Positions 44,720-55,132 of a DNA stretch of 64,000 nt are shown one piece after another. Source of the stretch: Beverwykella pulmonaria (taxonomy: Eukaryota > Ascomycota > Dothideomycetes > Pleosporales > Melanommataceae); NCBI GenBank assembly GCA_001599595.1, contig BCHH01000004.1, positions 2,888,920-2,952,919 on the forward strand, in the 5' to 3' direction. The notes below the pieces were generated by a model, which saw nothing but the letters and a program-made list of their open reading frames with translations, did no database searches and was not told the origin of the DNA. The position numbers were made by a program, and so were the translations under genes. Position 1 is the first letter of the stretch. Every line of letters starts with the position of its first letter.

Positions 44720-45892
44720 ATGCCCCTAAAGCGCGCACGATCCGAAGGCCTGGACGCCGGTTGTGCATCGTCTCAGAAGCGTCTGCGGCTCCCGACCCCC
44801 GCCTCGCTCTCGTTTCCGCCCGCTACCCCCGCCGACGTCTCCCCTCGCCCTCAGGCGCCAGGTCCACCTCGATTCACCCTGACTCGCGAGAACCTACAGC
44901 GCTGGGAGCTCTCCCAGTCTTCGACACACGCCGCCAGCCGGTTGTCCCTCGCCTCTGACAGCTCGATGGCGACCCCATCCGAGTCTCGAGACTCGTCACC
45001 CACGCGGGCCACGGCCGCCAAAATCGACCCCGAAACGCGCCTCAACGCATACGGCATCACCACCAACGGCAAGAATACGATCCCCTCTGCTCTGCAGACG
45101 CACATTTCCGAAGTGGTTAAAGCACCGCGGGAAGCAATCACACCGTCGGCGGCGAGGATCGCGAAGACGCAACCGCGGGCGAGCGCGATGGGCAAGAAGG
45201 CCGCTATTGATCTGCTCTGCGCCGACCTGCTCTTTGAGGCCGAGGCCGAGGACGGGGAAGAGATGATACATTCAGTCCCTGAGGTGAACCTGAACCGCGC
45301 CTATCTGCCCCTGGCACCAGATGTGACCGTCGCCGCCGACGTAGGGAAGCTGACGCAGCCGCGCCCGGATACCGTCATCGCATACATCACCTCACAGGCG
45401 GCCGAGCTGGCCGACGTTCAGCCAGCGCTGATGCTAGACGAAGAGCGCGCGCTGGCAAAGGTTCCTCTCTTAGGTAAGCTCTATTTCCCCTTCCTCACCT
45501 TCCAGTGGAAGAGCCAGTCAGGCAGTGAGACCCATTACCACGCGTCCCTACAAGGTGCACGCGATGGGGCAACCATAGTCCGCTACCTCTACGAGTTCTA
45601 TGCCTCTGCCGGCTGCACGCCTTCTGACATCGACACATGCCACTTCTCCATCACCTGCGACGCACTGACCGCTATTCTGTTTGTCCACTGGCGACAGGTT
45701 AACCCGGCGGATGGGTCATCGATACAGTACTGCATGAAGAAGATCGCCCAAGCATTCCTTGACCCCATGGATGGCGACACGCAGCTCATGAATATGCGCA
45801 AGTACATGCGCAACATCCTCGATTTTGCCGTGACAACCCGGCTGGACAAGATCAAAGCTGCGATTCTAATGAGGAAAGAGAAATCGATTTAG
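44720..45892 (+). CDS. Fungal protein with a PD-(D/E)XK nuclease-like domain
   Basis: Single exon, 390 residues from the first ATG at 44720. The N-terminus has nuclear-localisation-like basic runs (MPLKRARSEG, SSQKRLRLP) and is Ser/Pro-rich and disordered to about residue 180. The C-terminal globular part has RPDTVIAYI (a conserved Asp), then FPFLTFQWKSQSG, then an Ala-rich helix ASLQGARDGATIVRYLY; this is the order of a PD-(D/E)XK fold, in which the second motif is normally Glu-x-Lys. Here that Glu position is Gln (FQWK), so it may be catalytically weak. Similar domains occur in fungal proteins of unknown function with ExK followed by a Gln/Ala-rich helix. The final segment resembles no enzyme I know. 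Assignment is an inference from motif order. Confidence 0.55.
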   Translation: MPLKRARSEGLDAGCASSQKRLRLPTPASLSFPPATPADVSPRPQAPGPPRFTLTRENLQRWELSQSSTHAASRLSLASDSSMATPSESRDSSPTRATAAKIDPETRLNAYGITTNGKNTIPSALQTHISEVVKAPREAITPSAARIAKTQPRASAMGKKAAIDLLCADLLFEAEAEDGEEMIHSVPEVNLNRAYLPLAPDVTVAADVGKLTQPRPDTVIAYITSQAAELADVQPALMLDEERALAKVPLLGKLYFPFLTFQWKSQSGSETHYHASLQGARDGATIVRYLYEFYASAGCTPSDIDTCHFSITCDALTAILFVHWRQVNPADGSSIQYCMKKIAQAFLDPMDGDTQLMNMRKYMRNILDFAVTTRLDKIKAAILMRKEKSI

Positions 45893-46650
45893 GCTCTACC
45901 CCGAAGACGCGGTCCATTGTCAAAAAGCTCCAAGGCTGGATCAGCAGATGATACATTTCCGCACGGAGGGTTCTGTGGATAACAGCTTAGCTTAGATACA
46001 GTTTAACTAACTCAGGAGAGAAATTTCCATACTCGCCGTCATTATTGGCAGATCTGCCTCTTTTTGATTGTCCTCGTCGGAGATTGATCTTATGGAGGAA
46101 TAATAGGTACATAATCGTAACGCGTCAACTATAGCTTCGCAAACTTGCGAAGAAGAGACTCCGGTAGTCCGAATCACGAACTCGTCTCGCGACACCGTGC
46201 GTCACGCGACGTAGGGATGGACGTTGCTTCTAATTCTTGGGGATTCTATCTCTATGGTGCATAAGCTACTGCATTGAGCTCTACCGTTCAGGGTGTATAA
46301 TATAGATTCTGGACCTTTGAGAACTTGGTCGACGTAGCTACTTGTGGAGGAACTCCCTTATGGAATGCATTCATAGGATGGGGTGCAATGTTAGAAGACC
46401 ATCTTGACCTGCGAGTATACTTTTTTGCGAGAGCTGGTCACACTTTGGCGCAGAGCCCTGATGAGCACCACCAGTTGCACAGCCCCAAGCGCCTATCGAC
46501 AGTTTGCAGCGCGCTCGATGGGTTCCGTGAGCAGGTTAAGCGACCTGCACCGCTCTCTTGCGCTTCTTGACTCACCGCGATAACACGCTTGCATTGCTAT
46601 TAAACCCAATCAGCGGTTTTCGCCCGTGGGAGGAACGTACGAGACATAGG
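45893..46650. other. Intergenic
   Basis: No recognised gene; a frame at 46325-46570 has no ATG-linked domain features. Confidence 0.4.
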
Positions 46651-46737
46651 ATGCGCCTTCTGAAGCGCTCGCCCGACGACGACTTTGAGCTGATTTCTTT
46701 CAACGATGACCACCTTCCTCCGTATGCTATCATGTAA
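46651..46737 (+). pseudogene. HET-domain protein, N-terminal stub
   Basis: ATG followed by MRLLKRSPDDDFELISFNDD and LPPYAIM-stop. Fungal HET (heterokaryon incompatibility) proteins commonly begin MRLL...F...PPYAILSHTW. The reading ends exactly before SHTW with ATG-TAA, so only the first 28 codons remain. Confidence 0.65.
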
Positions 46738-46808
46738 TACTTAGATAACAAGAAAAGTCAATACAGTCAGTATAATTCTCCTTTCCCCTCCTTTCAGGCT
46801 CTCACTAG

Positions 46809-47657
46809 TCATTCCAGCACTTCGAACTCCTTCGGCATTTCACTCCCTTCCACCCAGGCTCTCACGCCTTGGGCGAACAGTTCTGGAAGTTGTAAGTCCC
46901 ACAAGTGAACCGCGTCTCTCACCACTAGTGCCTTACACTCCGGATTCGTGTTCGCGAGCACCTTCCCAGCTTCCCTCGTCTCCTCAACATTATCACGCTT
47001 CCCACCCGCCACGATAGCGACCCTCACGCCCCGGATCTCAGCGACACGCCCCCGGGTCAACGCAGTACACGCACTGTACCCCGACCCCAGCATCTCCATG
47101 GAATGGTTCCTTTGCATCTCCTCCCTGAGGCCCGGAAGCGGTTCTACGCCGATGAAGGACCAGAACAGCGCCTCGGTCGCGAGCTTACCCGCCATGATCT
47201 CGATCCCGCCCATCAGGCGCGGTCGCGAGATGAACCATTTCTTGTACCCGCTTAACGGCGCGCACCCGGTGCAGAACAGGCTGAGCACCAGCTCAGGGCG
47301 TTGTCGCGCAAACTCCAGACCTACGCAACCGCCTAGTGACATGCCGACGATGTGCGCCCTACCACCCGCGATTTTGGTCGAGACGAGATGGGAGAGCGCG
47401 CTAATGGCATTGTCCATGGTGAAGGGAAGGATATCCTTAGAGCCTGAGTGCCCTGGTAGATCAACGACGATGAGATCATAGTCCTTGGCAAGGAAAGGGG
47501 TGACGCGGGAGAATTCTTTGTTGCAGGTCGCAATGCCATGGAGGAAGACGATGGGCGCATGGGCGGGATCTTTGTCGCTGGGGAGAGGCGAGGGAGAGAG
47601 ACGGGTGTAGGAGATTTCCAGATTCGCTTCCTTGGGATTTGATTCTTGGGAGGACAT
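46809..47657 (-). CDS. Alpha/beta-fold hydrolase
   Basis: Single exon, 282 residues, ATG at 47657. The fold is clear: IVFLHGIATCNKEF with the oxyanion HG, DLIVVDLPGHSGS, nucleophile elbow AHIVGMSLGGCVGLE, and catalytic His in VVRDAVHLWDLQLPELF; an acid would be in VAIVAGGKRDNVEE. No signal peptide, so intracellular. Length is typical of the epoxide-hydrolase/lipase-like group. Substrate unknown. Intact. Confidence 0.85.
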   Translation of the reverse strand: MSSQESNPKEANLEISYTRLSPSPLPSDKDPAHAPIVFLHGIATCNKEFSRVTPFLAKDYDLIVVDLPGHSGSKDILPFTMDNAISALSHLVSTKIAGGRAHIVGMSLGGCVGLEFARQRPELVLSLFCTGCAPLSGYKKWFISRPRLMGGIEIMAGKLATEALFWSFIGVEPLPGLREEMQRNHSMEMLGSGYSACTALTRGRVAEIRGVRVAIVAGGKRDNVEETREAGKVLANTNPECKALVVRDAVHLWDLQLPELFAQGVRAWVEGSEMPKEFEVLE

Positions 47658-47859
47658 GATCCTGTTTCTGGGGAGACGAGGGTCAGCCGGAGTACGGGTA
47701 AGTCTGGGACTGGGAGGAAGTCATGCACTTCAATGCGACGAACGGCCTAGTTGAAATTCGTAGAAGTTCTCACAGGCACTTGCACGTCGTAGTCGGCTTA
47801 TCCACCTATCATAGTTAGCCCATGTAATCGATCATAATTTCATCATTATCAATAATATG

Positions 47860-48122
47860 GAGGAGGCTCTTGATGTTAGCACTGGATCTCAGTTGGTGAA
47901 TCGTTACGAGCATCCTGTTGTACCAAAATTTAACAAGGGCTTTCTCTTCCCATGGGTAGAGATAGTGTTGGCTTTGGGCCTTCTCTTCGACCGATCGTCG
48001 TCCCGTGCACGGTGCTGGAGTGTAGTGCGAAAGACATCGCCATAATCTGCTAAGGCACCGAATGATTTACGCACGCCAGGAGGAACACCTTGCGCCAGTA
48101 CCTGACTGACCCGGTCGGACAT
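47860..48122 (-). pseudogene. Fot1/pogo-type transposase, N-terminal remnant
   Basis: From the ATG at 48122 the minus strand reads MSDRVSQVLAQGVPPGVRKS, FGALADYGDVFRTTLQHRAR, which resembles the helix-turn-helix opening of fungal pogo/Fot1 DDE transposases; a frameshift then gives EEKAQSQHYLYPWEEKALVK in another frame, also typical. It ends near 47860, so the catalytic DDE part is absent. Confidence 0.65.
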
Positions 48123-48148
48123 GTTGGCTTACTGTGGTGATGGTGTTG

Positions 48149-48280
48149 TGTAAGATGGTGGATCGAGGAAAGAGGTGTCAAGATGTGTATTGTATGTGAT
48201 GTATGTACAGCTGATATATATATGACAGACTGATTAGTCAGTGGCATATCCACGTGACATTATGGTGTCCTCGGCTTACA
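48149..48280 (-). mobile_element. Solo LTR, 132 bp, with TGTTG target duplication
   Basis: Minus strand begins TGTAAGCCGAGGACACC and ends ATCTTACA (TG...CA). Direct repeats TGTTG flank it exactly (48144-48148 and 48281-48285). About 90% identical to the solo LTR at 51987-52119 in the opposite orientation. It inserted just upstream of the transposase remnant's ATG. Confidence 0.85.
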
Positions 48281-48285
48281 TGTTG

Positions 48286-49607
48286 TGAAGCGACCGAATG
48301 TGGTCTTTTACTGTATGCTCGCGAGAAACCTCCGTGTGGATAATGAAGGTGCTCCGAGCCTGCGGTGGGCGTATAGGGCCTTACGAAGGGCTTACGAACG
48401 GGAGGTATTGGGTGGACGAAAACGAACAGAGAGCGTTGAAGATGGGAGCAAAACCGGGAGGCTCGCAATTGGGGGCTATGGCCTGCAACCGTCGACAGTT
48501 TCCACCTTAATAATTATAGCCACCAATCAACAGCAGCATATGCTCGGCGGACCGTACATTAACCGTCCAAACTAGCATCGCGGTGAAACAAAAACACCGA
48601 TGGATTAACCGGCTGCTATGTTCGCTTACCTGGAGCCGAGGCCATTCATATCCCTCTTCAACAACCTAAGTATATTTAATGCCACATACAGTGGCTCTCC
48701 AGATGACGCGCAAGAGCGTGCGTCATTTCATCGCAACAGACGCGCTACGAACGTGTTCGTCACACTCTGTCTTCGTATCCAGTTCCTCAATGAGCTCATC
48801 GAATTAGAAGGCTTGGTAGGCCCTTCAACCACAACAATGGTATTTCCCATGACTGAATTACGCGATAAATTCTGCACCGATTTTCGGATAGTATAGCCTA
48901 CTGAGTGGCTAGCATTGTCATCCATTCCACCAGGATTCATCCACCGTATGAATTGTCACGTGTCGCAAGTGTTCTACCATATGTCCTATTCTAGCTAGCT
49001 CCCCTTCATGGGTATATTTAGTTATCGTGCGAGCATTCAGCTCGCCACGGCTTTCACACTCCTTGTTACCCATCAGACATTTAATTACTTCTACTTATTT
49101 TGACAGGCCTCTCTAAAGTTGCATGTGGACTGAAATCCGGTACTCCAAGTGTACGTCACAAGGCGTGTAACCCCATTCATGAACCATACTCGTAGGGCGG
49201 ATTAACCCTTTCCAGCTTCTTGAATTGACTACCCTAGCGGAGTTGACCAATAAAACTGTCTTAAAACGGGTCTTTATTTGTTAGAATTAGAGCTCTTTTA
49301 TTATAGTAACACACACCTAACATATTGACAAACTACGCTTACAGTAACTACTGCCTATAAAGTTGACATTGATCTTACCATAAGAGAGCTATATCCAACT
49401 TCTTTACTTAAGGCCGTGCCTTCCACTTCTTAGACAAGACAGTGCATTTTGTCCCTCATCTTTTATCTTGTCATTGTTTTATACCTTTCTTTTATTTTTA
49501 CATACTCTCCACTCCTTTACTAAAGGGCGTGTGCCTTCTCTTTCCAACAGAACAGTACATTTTTCCAGCCAGCTTTTGTTTCTTCGCTCTTTGGACTTAG
49601 TTAGCTC
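48286..49607. other. Intergenic
   Basis: An ATG-started frame at 48618-48896 (92 codons) has no recognisable features. No other gene. Confidence 0.4.
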
Positions 49608-49943
49608 ATGCCCAACATGCGCGCATTCAAACCTACTCTCCTTCGTCTGCGTTTACTAGCCCTTTTCGCATTTTCTGCCCCTGTAATATGGGCTGATAAT
49701 GGCTTTGGGAAATTTCTTGGTAGCCCCAAGAATAGCGACGTGCAGTCTCGAGATCTTTATCTACTAGCTAACAAAGAGATCCTGGACGAGATTGATTTGG
49801 GGAAAAGGGCTGCCAGAAAGAAAAGCAGTGCAAGAACCCACCTCTGGAAGCCTACCCCCAAGAAGAAGCCTGTGCTTAAGAAGAAGTCTACCCCCAAAAT
49901 TTGCACCGAATATGCCCACAATACCTCTGAGACATATATCTGA
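49608..49943 (+). CDS. Small secreted Lys-rich protein
   Basis: 111 residues from the ATG at 49608. A signal peptide is plausible (PTLLRLRLLALFAFSAPV, cleavage after WA). The mature part is basic with KKKPVLKKKSTPK near the end and has one Cys. A 100-bp region from about 49880 is also open in another frame that resembles a transposase N-terminus, so the C-terminal end may be fortuitous. No family recognised; candidate effector or spurious. Confidence 0.35.
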   Translation: MPNMRAFKPTLLRLRLLALFAFSAPVIWADNGFGKFLGSPKNSDVQSRDLYLLANKEILDEIDLGKRAARKKSSARTHLWKPTPKKKPVLKKKSTPKICTEYAHNTSETYI

Positions 49944-50157
49944 TGCTGAAAGGCAAGCAGTACGTTGCTTTTACACAGATACAAACCCCAAACCCCAAAC
50001 CCCAAACCCCGACAAAATGGAATTATTGACTGGTTTCAGCGTCAATATGGCTGAAAGCTTGCGCAAGTTCTCATGCGAATTACTAGCAGAGAAGACGCGC
50101 GATATATGGCTTGCGCTTCTAGAATACAACACTAAAGCACTACTAGAGTTCTCTTAA
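49890..50157 (+). pseudogene. Possible transposase helix-turn-helix remnant
   Basis: A reading LRHISDAERQAVRCFYTDTN resembles the start of fungal CENP-B/pogo-type transposases (ISDAERQAVRRFY...). It runs through the AAACCCC repeat and has no catalytic domain. Confidence 0.35.
49983..50010 (+). repeat. (AAACCCC)4 microsatellite
   Basis: Four perfect 7-bp units. It resembles plant-type telomere repeats (CCCTAAA) but lacks the T, so probably a local microsatellite. Confidence 0.85.
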
Positions 50158-50239
50158 GGCTGGCTAATGCGCTTCAATGGTCGCTTTAGCATTAAGCAAT
50201 TCTCTTCTCTGTGACGGGCAGCTATTTGAGCAGAGAGCT

Positions 50240-50352
50240 GAAAGCAGTTTGCATTACAAGGTAACTAGGTGCCCAGCTGAGGTAGCCCGGCAGCGTGGTT
50301 ATATACCTTAGCACCAGAATTGAAGAGTGCATGTGACGGGGTCGTCACACTC
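50240..50352 (+). repeat. Dispersed repeat copy, related to 40805-40918
   Basis: Blocks GTAACTAGG, GGCAGCGTGGTTATATAC and GGGGTCGTCAC match the copy at 40.8 kb with several transitions and a short gap. Confidence 0.6.
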
Positions 50353-51268
50353 GCGGTGATTATTTGTTGTTTCTATATCACGTGGTTGATGCCAAGTCCC
50401 GACACGGGCCTTGGTGCCTCAGGGCAGAACTTCCTCGTCCTTCTCCTCCACCTTGTCCATCTCTCCTCAGCCATCATCAACAGCCTCATTGTACGCTCAA
50501 TAGGCTAATATGGCTCGATTTCTATCCCCACCCACCATCCCAACAAGTTCGACACGAACCCAAACCACTTGCGTTGTTTTTTGCATTTATTTGATTCTTT
50601 GCTTTTCTGTATATAGTCCGAAGCCGGGTGGCCAGCTCCCACTCAGAGTACTACGTACTACGTAATCTCCAATATCTGTAGGCCCCTGAGTACCCTCGGA
50701 GGGTATCTCATCGCTCGCACGTGACTGGGCCATGAGAGTTCTCACACGAGACTCAACTACGGGAGCTGCCCCTGAGCTTACGCCCCCAAATCAAGCGTTA
50801 CAAACAAGATAAACACCTACTTCCCTGATGATGATGCGTGAGAGATAGATAGCTAGTAATCAACTAGATCTCTCCATCCTCTTTGTCCCCCAAACTACTC
50901 GCTATACACTATATATAATTATTCATCTATTCAATCTTCTTTCTAACAGTTTGGCCGGATGGTTTTATTAACACCATCATCCGAGCCAAGTACAAGCTGC
51001 ACAATCTTCATCATGGTTGCCACAACACCAAATTTTCAGCAGCTCTACACCACGCCACAAAACATCATGTACTTCAAGAAATGGAAACGCAGCAGAATTA
51101 TCCAATCTAACTCTAAAATACGGCTTTCGAATTATTGCGGAGTCTGAGGCGACTGTACGACTGGTGAGCTTACTGCACTGGTCACTAGAAACAACCCTTA
51201 CGGGAACGCTACTAACGCCGCCGGTATGTTCTTAGAATCATCCCATCTATAAGGCGCGCGGGCTCCAT
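50353..51268. other. Intergenic
   Basis: No gene recognised. Confidence 0.45.
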
Positions 51269-51432
51269 TGCGTTAGAATGAGACATTCTAGGTCAGATGA
51301 GAGTTAGGTGACCCGAGGTATATCAATCCCTCCTGCTTCCGGCCATTCTAAGCAGCGACTCGCCTTGCCGCTATGAATACGTAACACCTCTGTTCTACCA
51401 ATTGTTATCTACTGTCTGAGTGACCCCTTACA
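51269..51432 (+). mobile_element. Candidate solo LTR, 164 bp
   Basis: Begins TGCGTTAGAATGAGAC and ends CCCCTTACA (TG...CA). Direct CCAT on both sides (51265-51268 and 51433-51436). Only one copy in the window, so less certain than the other LTR family. Confidence 0.5.
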
Positions 51433-51986
51433 CCATCCGATTTTTCACTTTGGATAAAATACATCAAAGTCATCTGTATTATCTAGTATTATAGCCTACC
51501 GCCGGTAGGCCTCATTGTACACCCAGTTCCTTACTAGTTAGAGGAAGTTAATCTTAGGTCATTTCGACCAAGAAGCTTTAGCCGGCCCACGATGCCTCTG
51601 TATGCTTCTTTAAAGCGTGCTTAGGTGCTAGTGTACATACACCCAGAACACCTAGGTCTGTGGTAACACTTCGCAGACATTGTGCAAGTACTAGATATCG
51701 AACTGCAACTTGCTGTAGCATTGTTAAATGTAAAATACAGTCAACCAGCAGGCGGTACCATGCCCTACACCCCAATACTAACAAGGGCAGCGCGACTAGC
51801 TAAGGCTGCGCACTTCTCGCAGGTCGACGATAGACATTGGCGAGTAGAGTGCGTGTCGGACGCAGTGGCTGCCCTATTCCATCTTACCTATCGCCCCCTT
51901 CCATTTTACCTATATGCTCTATGCTATTGTACCTACATGACCTGTGTTATTCCCTGTGCTTTCTTACCTCTCGTGCGATAGGTGGT
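51433..51986. other. Intergenic
   Basis: A frame at 51682-51981 has no ATG-linked family features; likely transposon debris. Confidence 0.35.
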
Positions 51987-52119
51987 TGTAAGCCGAGGAC
52001 ACCATAATGTCACGTGGATATGCCACTGACTAATCAGTCCGTTATATATATATATCAGCTGTACATACATCACATACAATACACATCTTGACACCTTTTC
52101 CTCCGCCCTCCAGCTTACA
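51987..52119 (+). mobile_element. Solo LTR, 133 bp, with GTGGT target duplication
   Basis: Begins TGTAAGCCGAGGACACC, ends CCAGCTTACA; the terminal 7 bp are inverted repeats TGTAAGC/GCTTACA. Direct repeats GTGGT flank it (51982-51986 and 52120-52124). Confidence 0.85.
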
Positions 52120-52124
52120 GTGGT

Positions 52125-52475
52125 TGAGCAGGGGTCTTTTTTTCAAACGTCGTTAAGGACCTGATCTGGACTCTTGTTCAAATTTTGTGTCGGCGAGAAG
52201 AATTGTCAGCTTATGTAGGATTTCGAGAAGATCACCTGAAGCAATTTCTAACTCTTAATTTTGTTGCGGGACCATTGTGTCATTGTCAAATCTTCTATGG
52301 CGCAGAGTCAACCACCCCGTGATTAGATGAGTCCGAAAAAGAATATATAAAGCCTTAATAAATCCCACGTCCTAGCCTTCACCAAACCAAAACAACCACT
52401 GCTTCTACTTGTTTCCATCTATTGATTCAGAACTATCTCACACGTTATCTAAACCTTAGTTTAAGACCAGTCACC
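52125..52475. other. Promoter region of the secreted protein at 52476
   Basis: No coding signal; includes a TATA box at 52344. Confidence 0.5.
52344..52351 (+). promoter_or_regulatory. TATA box of the 52476 gene
   Basis: TATATAAA, about 130 bp upstream of the ATG, followed by a pyrimidine/adenine-rich leader (CAAAACAACCACTG). Confidence 0.5.
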
Positions 52476-52879
52476 ATGCAATTCTCGACCCTTCTCGTCG
52501 CTACTTTCGCCATGTTTGGTGCTACTGGACTGGCATGCCAATGCCATGCAAACGACTTAAACGTGCCAAATGACGACGCGACGACACAATGCTGCATTGA
52601 TCGTGGAGCTACTCCAGTTACCAACAGCAAGGGCGAAATAGACTGCCCTGCCGATCAGATCTCTGAAGAGCTTTCTAATTTTTCCGAATGCTGTGCTACC
52701 AAGAGTGCTTTCTCCGACTGCCCTTTCCCCGGTGCATCCGCGAACAACTGGTAAGTTGAGGTGCAAAATGTGGGTATTATGGCAGCTGCTAACTATTCTA
52801 AGAGTCTGAAAATAGCTTGATGGACGCCGCACACTCTTTTGCATTCTCAACGCGTTGCATGAATGACGAAGGAGCGTAA
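52476..52879 (+). CDS. Small Cys-rich secreted protein (effector-like)
   Basis: Exons 52476-52750 and 52816-52879 (intron GTAAGT...GCTAAC...AATAG). About 112 residues. Signal peptide MQFSTLLVATFAMFGATGLA. The mature part has around ten cysteines in the pattern C-x-C...CC...C...CC...C...C...C, with CQCHANDLNVPND, TQCCIDRG and FSECCATKS, and ends AFSTRCMNDEGA. Even number and pairing suggest a disulfide-stabilised extracellular protein. A TATA box and clean splice sites support expression. It lies in transposon-rich DNA, as many plant-pathogen effectors do. No known family. Confidence 0.7.
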
Positions 52880-55132
52880 GGCGAGTATATTGGGAAATCG
52901 TTTGGCGGGTCCACAATTCCATTCATTCATTAGTTACCCTCAATAAATCACTCGCTTGGTAAAATTTTCCTCCAAATTCAATGCTCTTATCGTACCACGT
53001 CAAACTCATTGCGTACTTTAGTCTTTTTCTTTATAATTGTTCTTTCTTCGCCCTTCTATTGCTTCCGTAAATACTCGCAAGTATGAGAATTGCCAAATAA
53101 TAATCTACCAATGAAGCAAGGTGTGGGTGAAATGGTATCAAGATGTGTATTGTGTTTGTGGTATGTACAGTTGATATTTATTGCGCCGTAACGAAGAGCT
53201 ACTTTGCCCGAATCTACCTCAGGCGATGATTGAAATCTTAGATGCATGGTGCAAAGAAGGGGTCTTGACTCTCTTTCAGCTGCTTGCTTTGTCATCATTT
53301 AACATAATATATACTCAGCTGGGACCTATCATCGAGAATCCGGATCCAAAATCCGGTAACTAACACTTCGACCCACCAACAAAGACCACACGAAGGTCAC
53401 CTTAAGGGGGTGTTCACGATCATTCTTCTATCTTCGTGGCTAAATACAACGAAATTACAACAGTCTACTGCCAAACTTCATCTTCTTCGTAAACGTCACT
53501 CGAGACTTTTAATCTTCCTGCCTCAGTGCATTCCTGCTTCGGACATCGCATGGATGCGAGTCACCCTCTACCCTCCTGATTTTGTATCACCCCTTTACTC
53601 CACTACATTATATGACAGACCGATGAGTTAGTGGCATACCTACATGACCGTATAGTATTTGGGACTTACAGTCTAATTTAATTATCTACTCCAGGAGGAA
53701 AGGGGCTGAGCGCATCTCAACTTAACACGCGCGTAGACAAAAGTCCAGACTCTATCCTGGACACGATCAACCCTTGCTTGGATGCATCTGACAAGATGTT
53801 GCACACATGACTTTTGGAAGATATGGCGGATAAGGTATGCATAACATGCGTTAAATGGTGTAGTTGGACCACTGTCGTGATGTAACGAAGTAGATTGATA
53901 GAATGATGTTCGTTGATTTGGCTCTCCAGAGGAGCTACTGAAGAGATATCTATAGTCTTACCAAGCACGCTAGGAGCCAACACACCCCCTCAGGCTCATT
54001 TTGAGTGAACTGGGAAGAAATGCGATCAAATCGTCCTGTTGAATATAATAACCTGTGGGAACAAAAATGTGAACACATTGATACCCCCCTTCTGTGATGA
54101 CGAGCTCGGTCTTCACCATTGTGGATGCGCAAGGCAAATGAAGGAATAAGTAGGCTCTATTTCAGCTACACTAAGATAGAGAGAGGGAAGAGGTACTCAA
54201 GGAGAACGATCCTATATACATAAAGGTACGGTCCGGGCGCCGGCCGACCGAGCATTTCCTGAGAGTGCGGCATGGCGTGGCGCGCACACGTCGTCCGACG
54301 TGGTTGAGCTGAGCGTGCGCCACTGTCGCATCTGATGTGTATTCCTGTGATGTGTGGTTGAGCTTACCCCCTGCTACCATCACCTCTAATACGTGTTCAT
54401 GTGGCGTGTGGTCGAACTGGCGAGCAGCACCGTCACACCTAGCAAGTAAATTACAGATTAAAGGCCTGGAGGTAGAGGTCTACTGAAAGATAATTTAGAT
54501 TCTAGGCATATAGGTCAACCCTAAAATGCAATAGAAAGAACACAGCACCAAGGCAGCTAAACGCAGAGAGGACTTGTTCAACGGAATAGCACGTATTACC
54601 GTGTCAACATAGAGGCTTTGAGGGATACTTCTGTTTCCCGGCGGGCCTCCTGCAGAGACCCCTCGGAGGCCCATCGGTCCGTGTGTCTACAGGTCACGTG
54701 ACACATCATTTGTATAGTTTCCCAAATCCTAAGTATCCTCAAGGATTCGTCTCGACTCTGATGAATCAAGTCTGTTTACCTCTGATTCATCTCATCGTTC
54801 TGTTCTTTGCCAGTACTGCTCTCACACTTACTCTCCTACTCTCCTACTACTATCACTCTAATCCTCTATTCTCTTTCTTGATTTACCTTGTACGGGAGCA
54901 AGCGTGACAGGGACGGGCGGTCAAGAACTAAGGAAATAAGCTATATACGCTCAAGAGCGTACAAACAGCACATAAAGCACACGAAAGGTTTTCATTGTAC
55001 ATAGGTTTCTCCTTAGGCAATAGTCTGCATAGCTCTATAGAGGGCTGGTAACAGACGGTAAATAGAACATAATAATAATTAGCCACCACCTATCCACTCG
55101 TGGCTATTACTTGGAACCAAATCAAGTTTCGT
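52880..55132. other. Gene-free stretch with LTR pieces
   Basis: About 2.2 kb without a supported gene. Holds the interrupted LTR (53122-53670). A pyrimidine-rich stretch near 54800-54890 could be another LTR but no boundaries could be fixed. Confidence 0.45.
53122..53670 (-). mobile_element. Old LTR of the TGTAAG family, split by about 430 bp
   Basis: The 53131-53177 part (AAGATGTGTATTGTGTTTGT...) and the 53608-53670 part (ATATGACAGACCGATGAG ... GGGACTTACA) correspond to the two halves of the solo LTR at 48149-48280 in the same order and orientation. The sequence between has no match in the solo LTRs; it is an insertion or internal element remnant. No target duplication found. Confidence 0.6.

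Noticed and set aside
49983..50010. Telomere repeat
   Set aside because: AAACCCC lacks the T of fungal or plant telomere units and has only four copies inside the contig.
54683..54910. Possible third LTR type (TGTGTCTACAGG...GTGACA)
   Set aside because: No second copy and no matching target duplication at the proposed ends.
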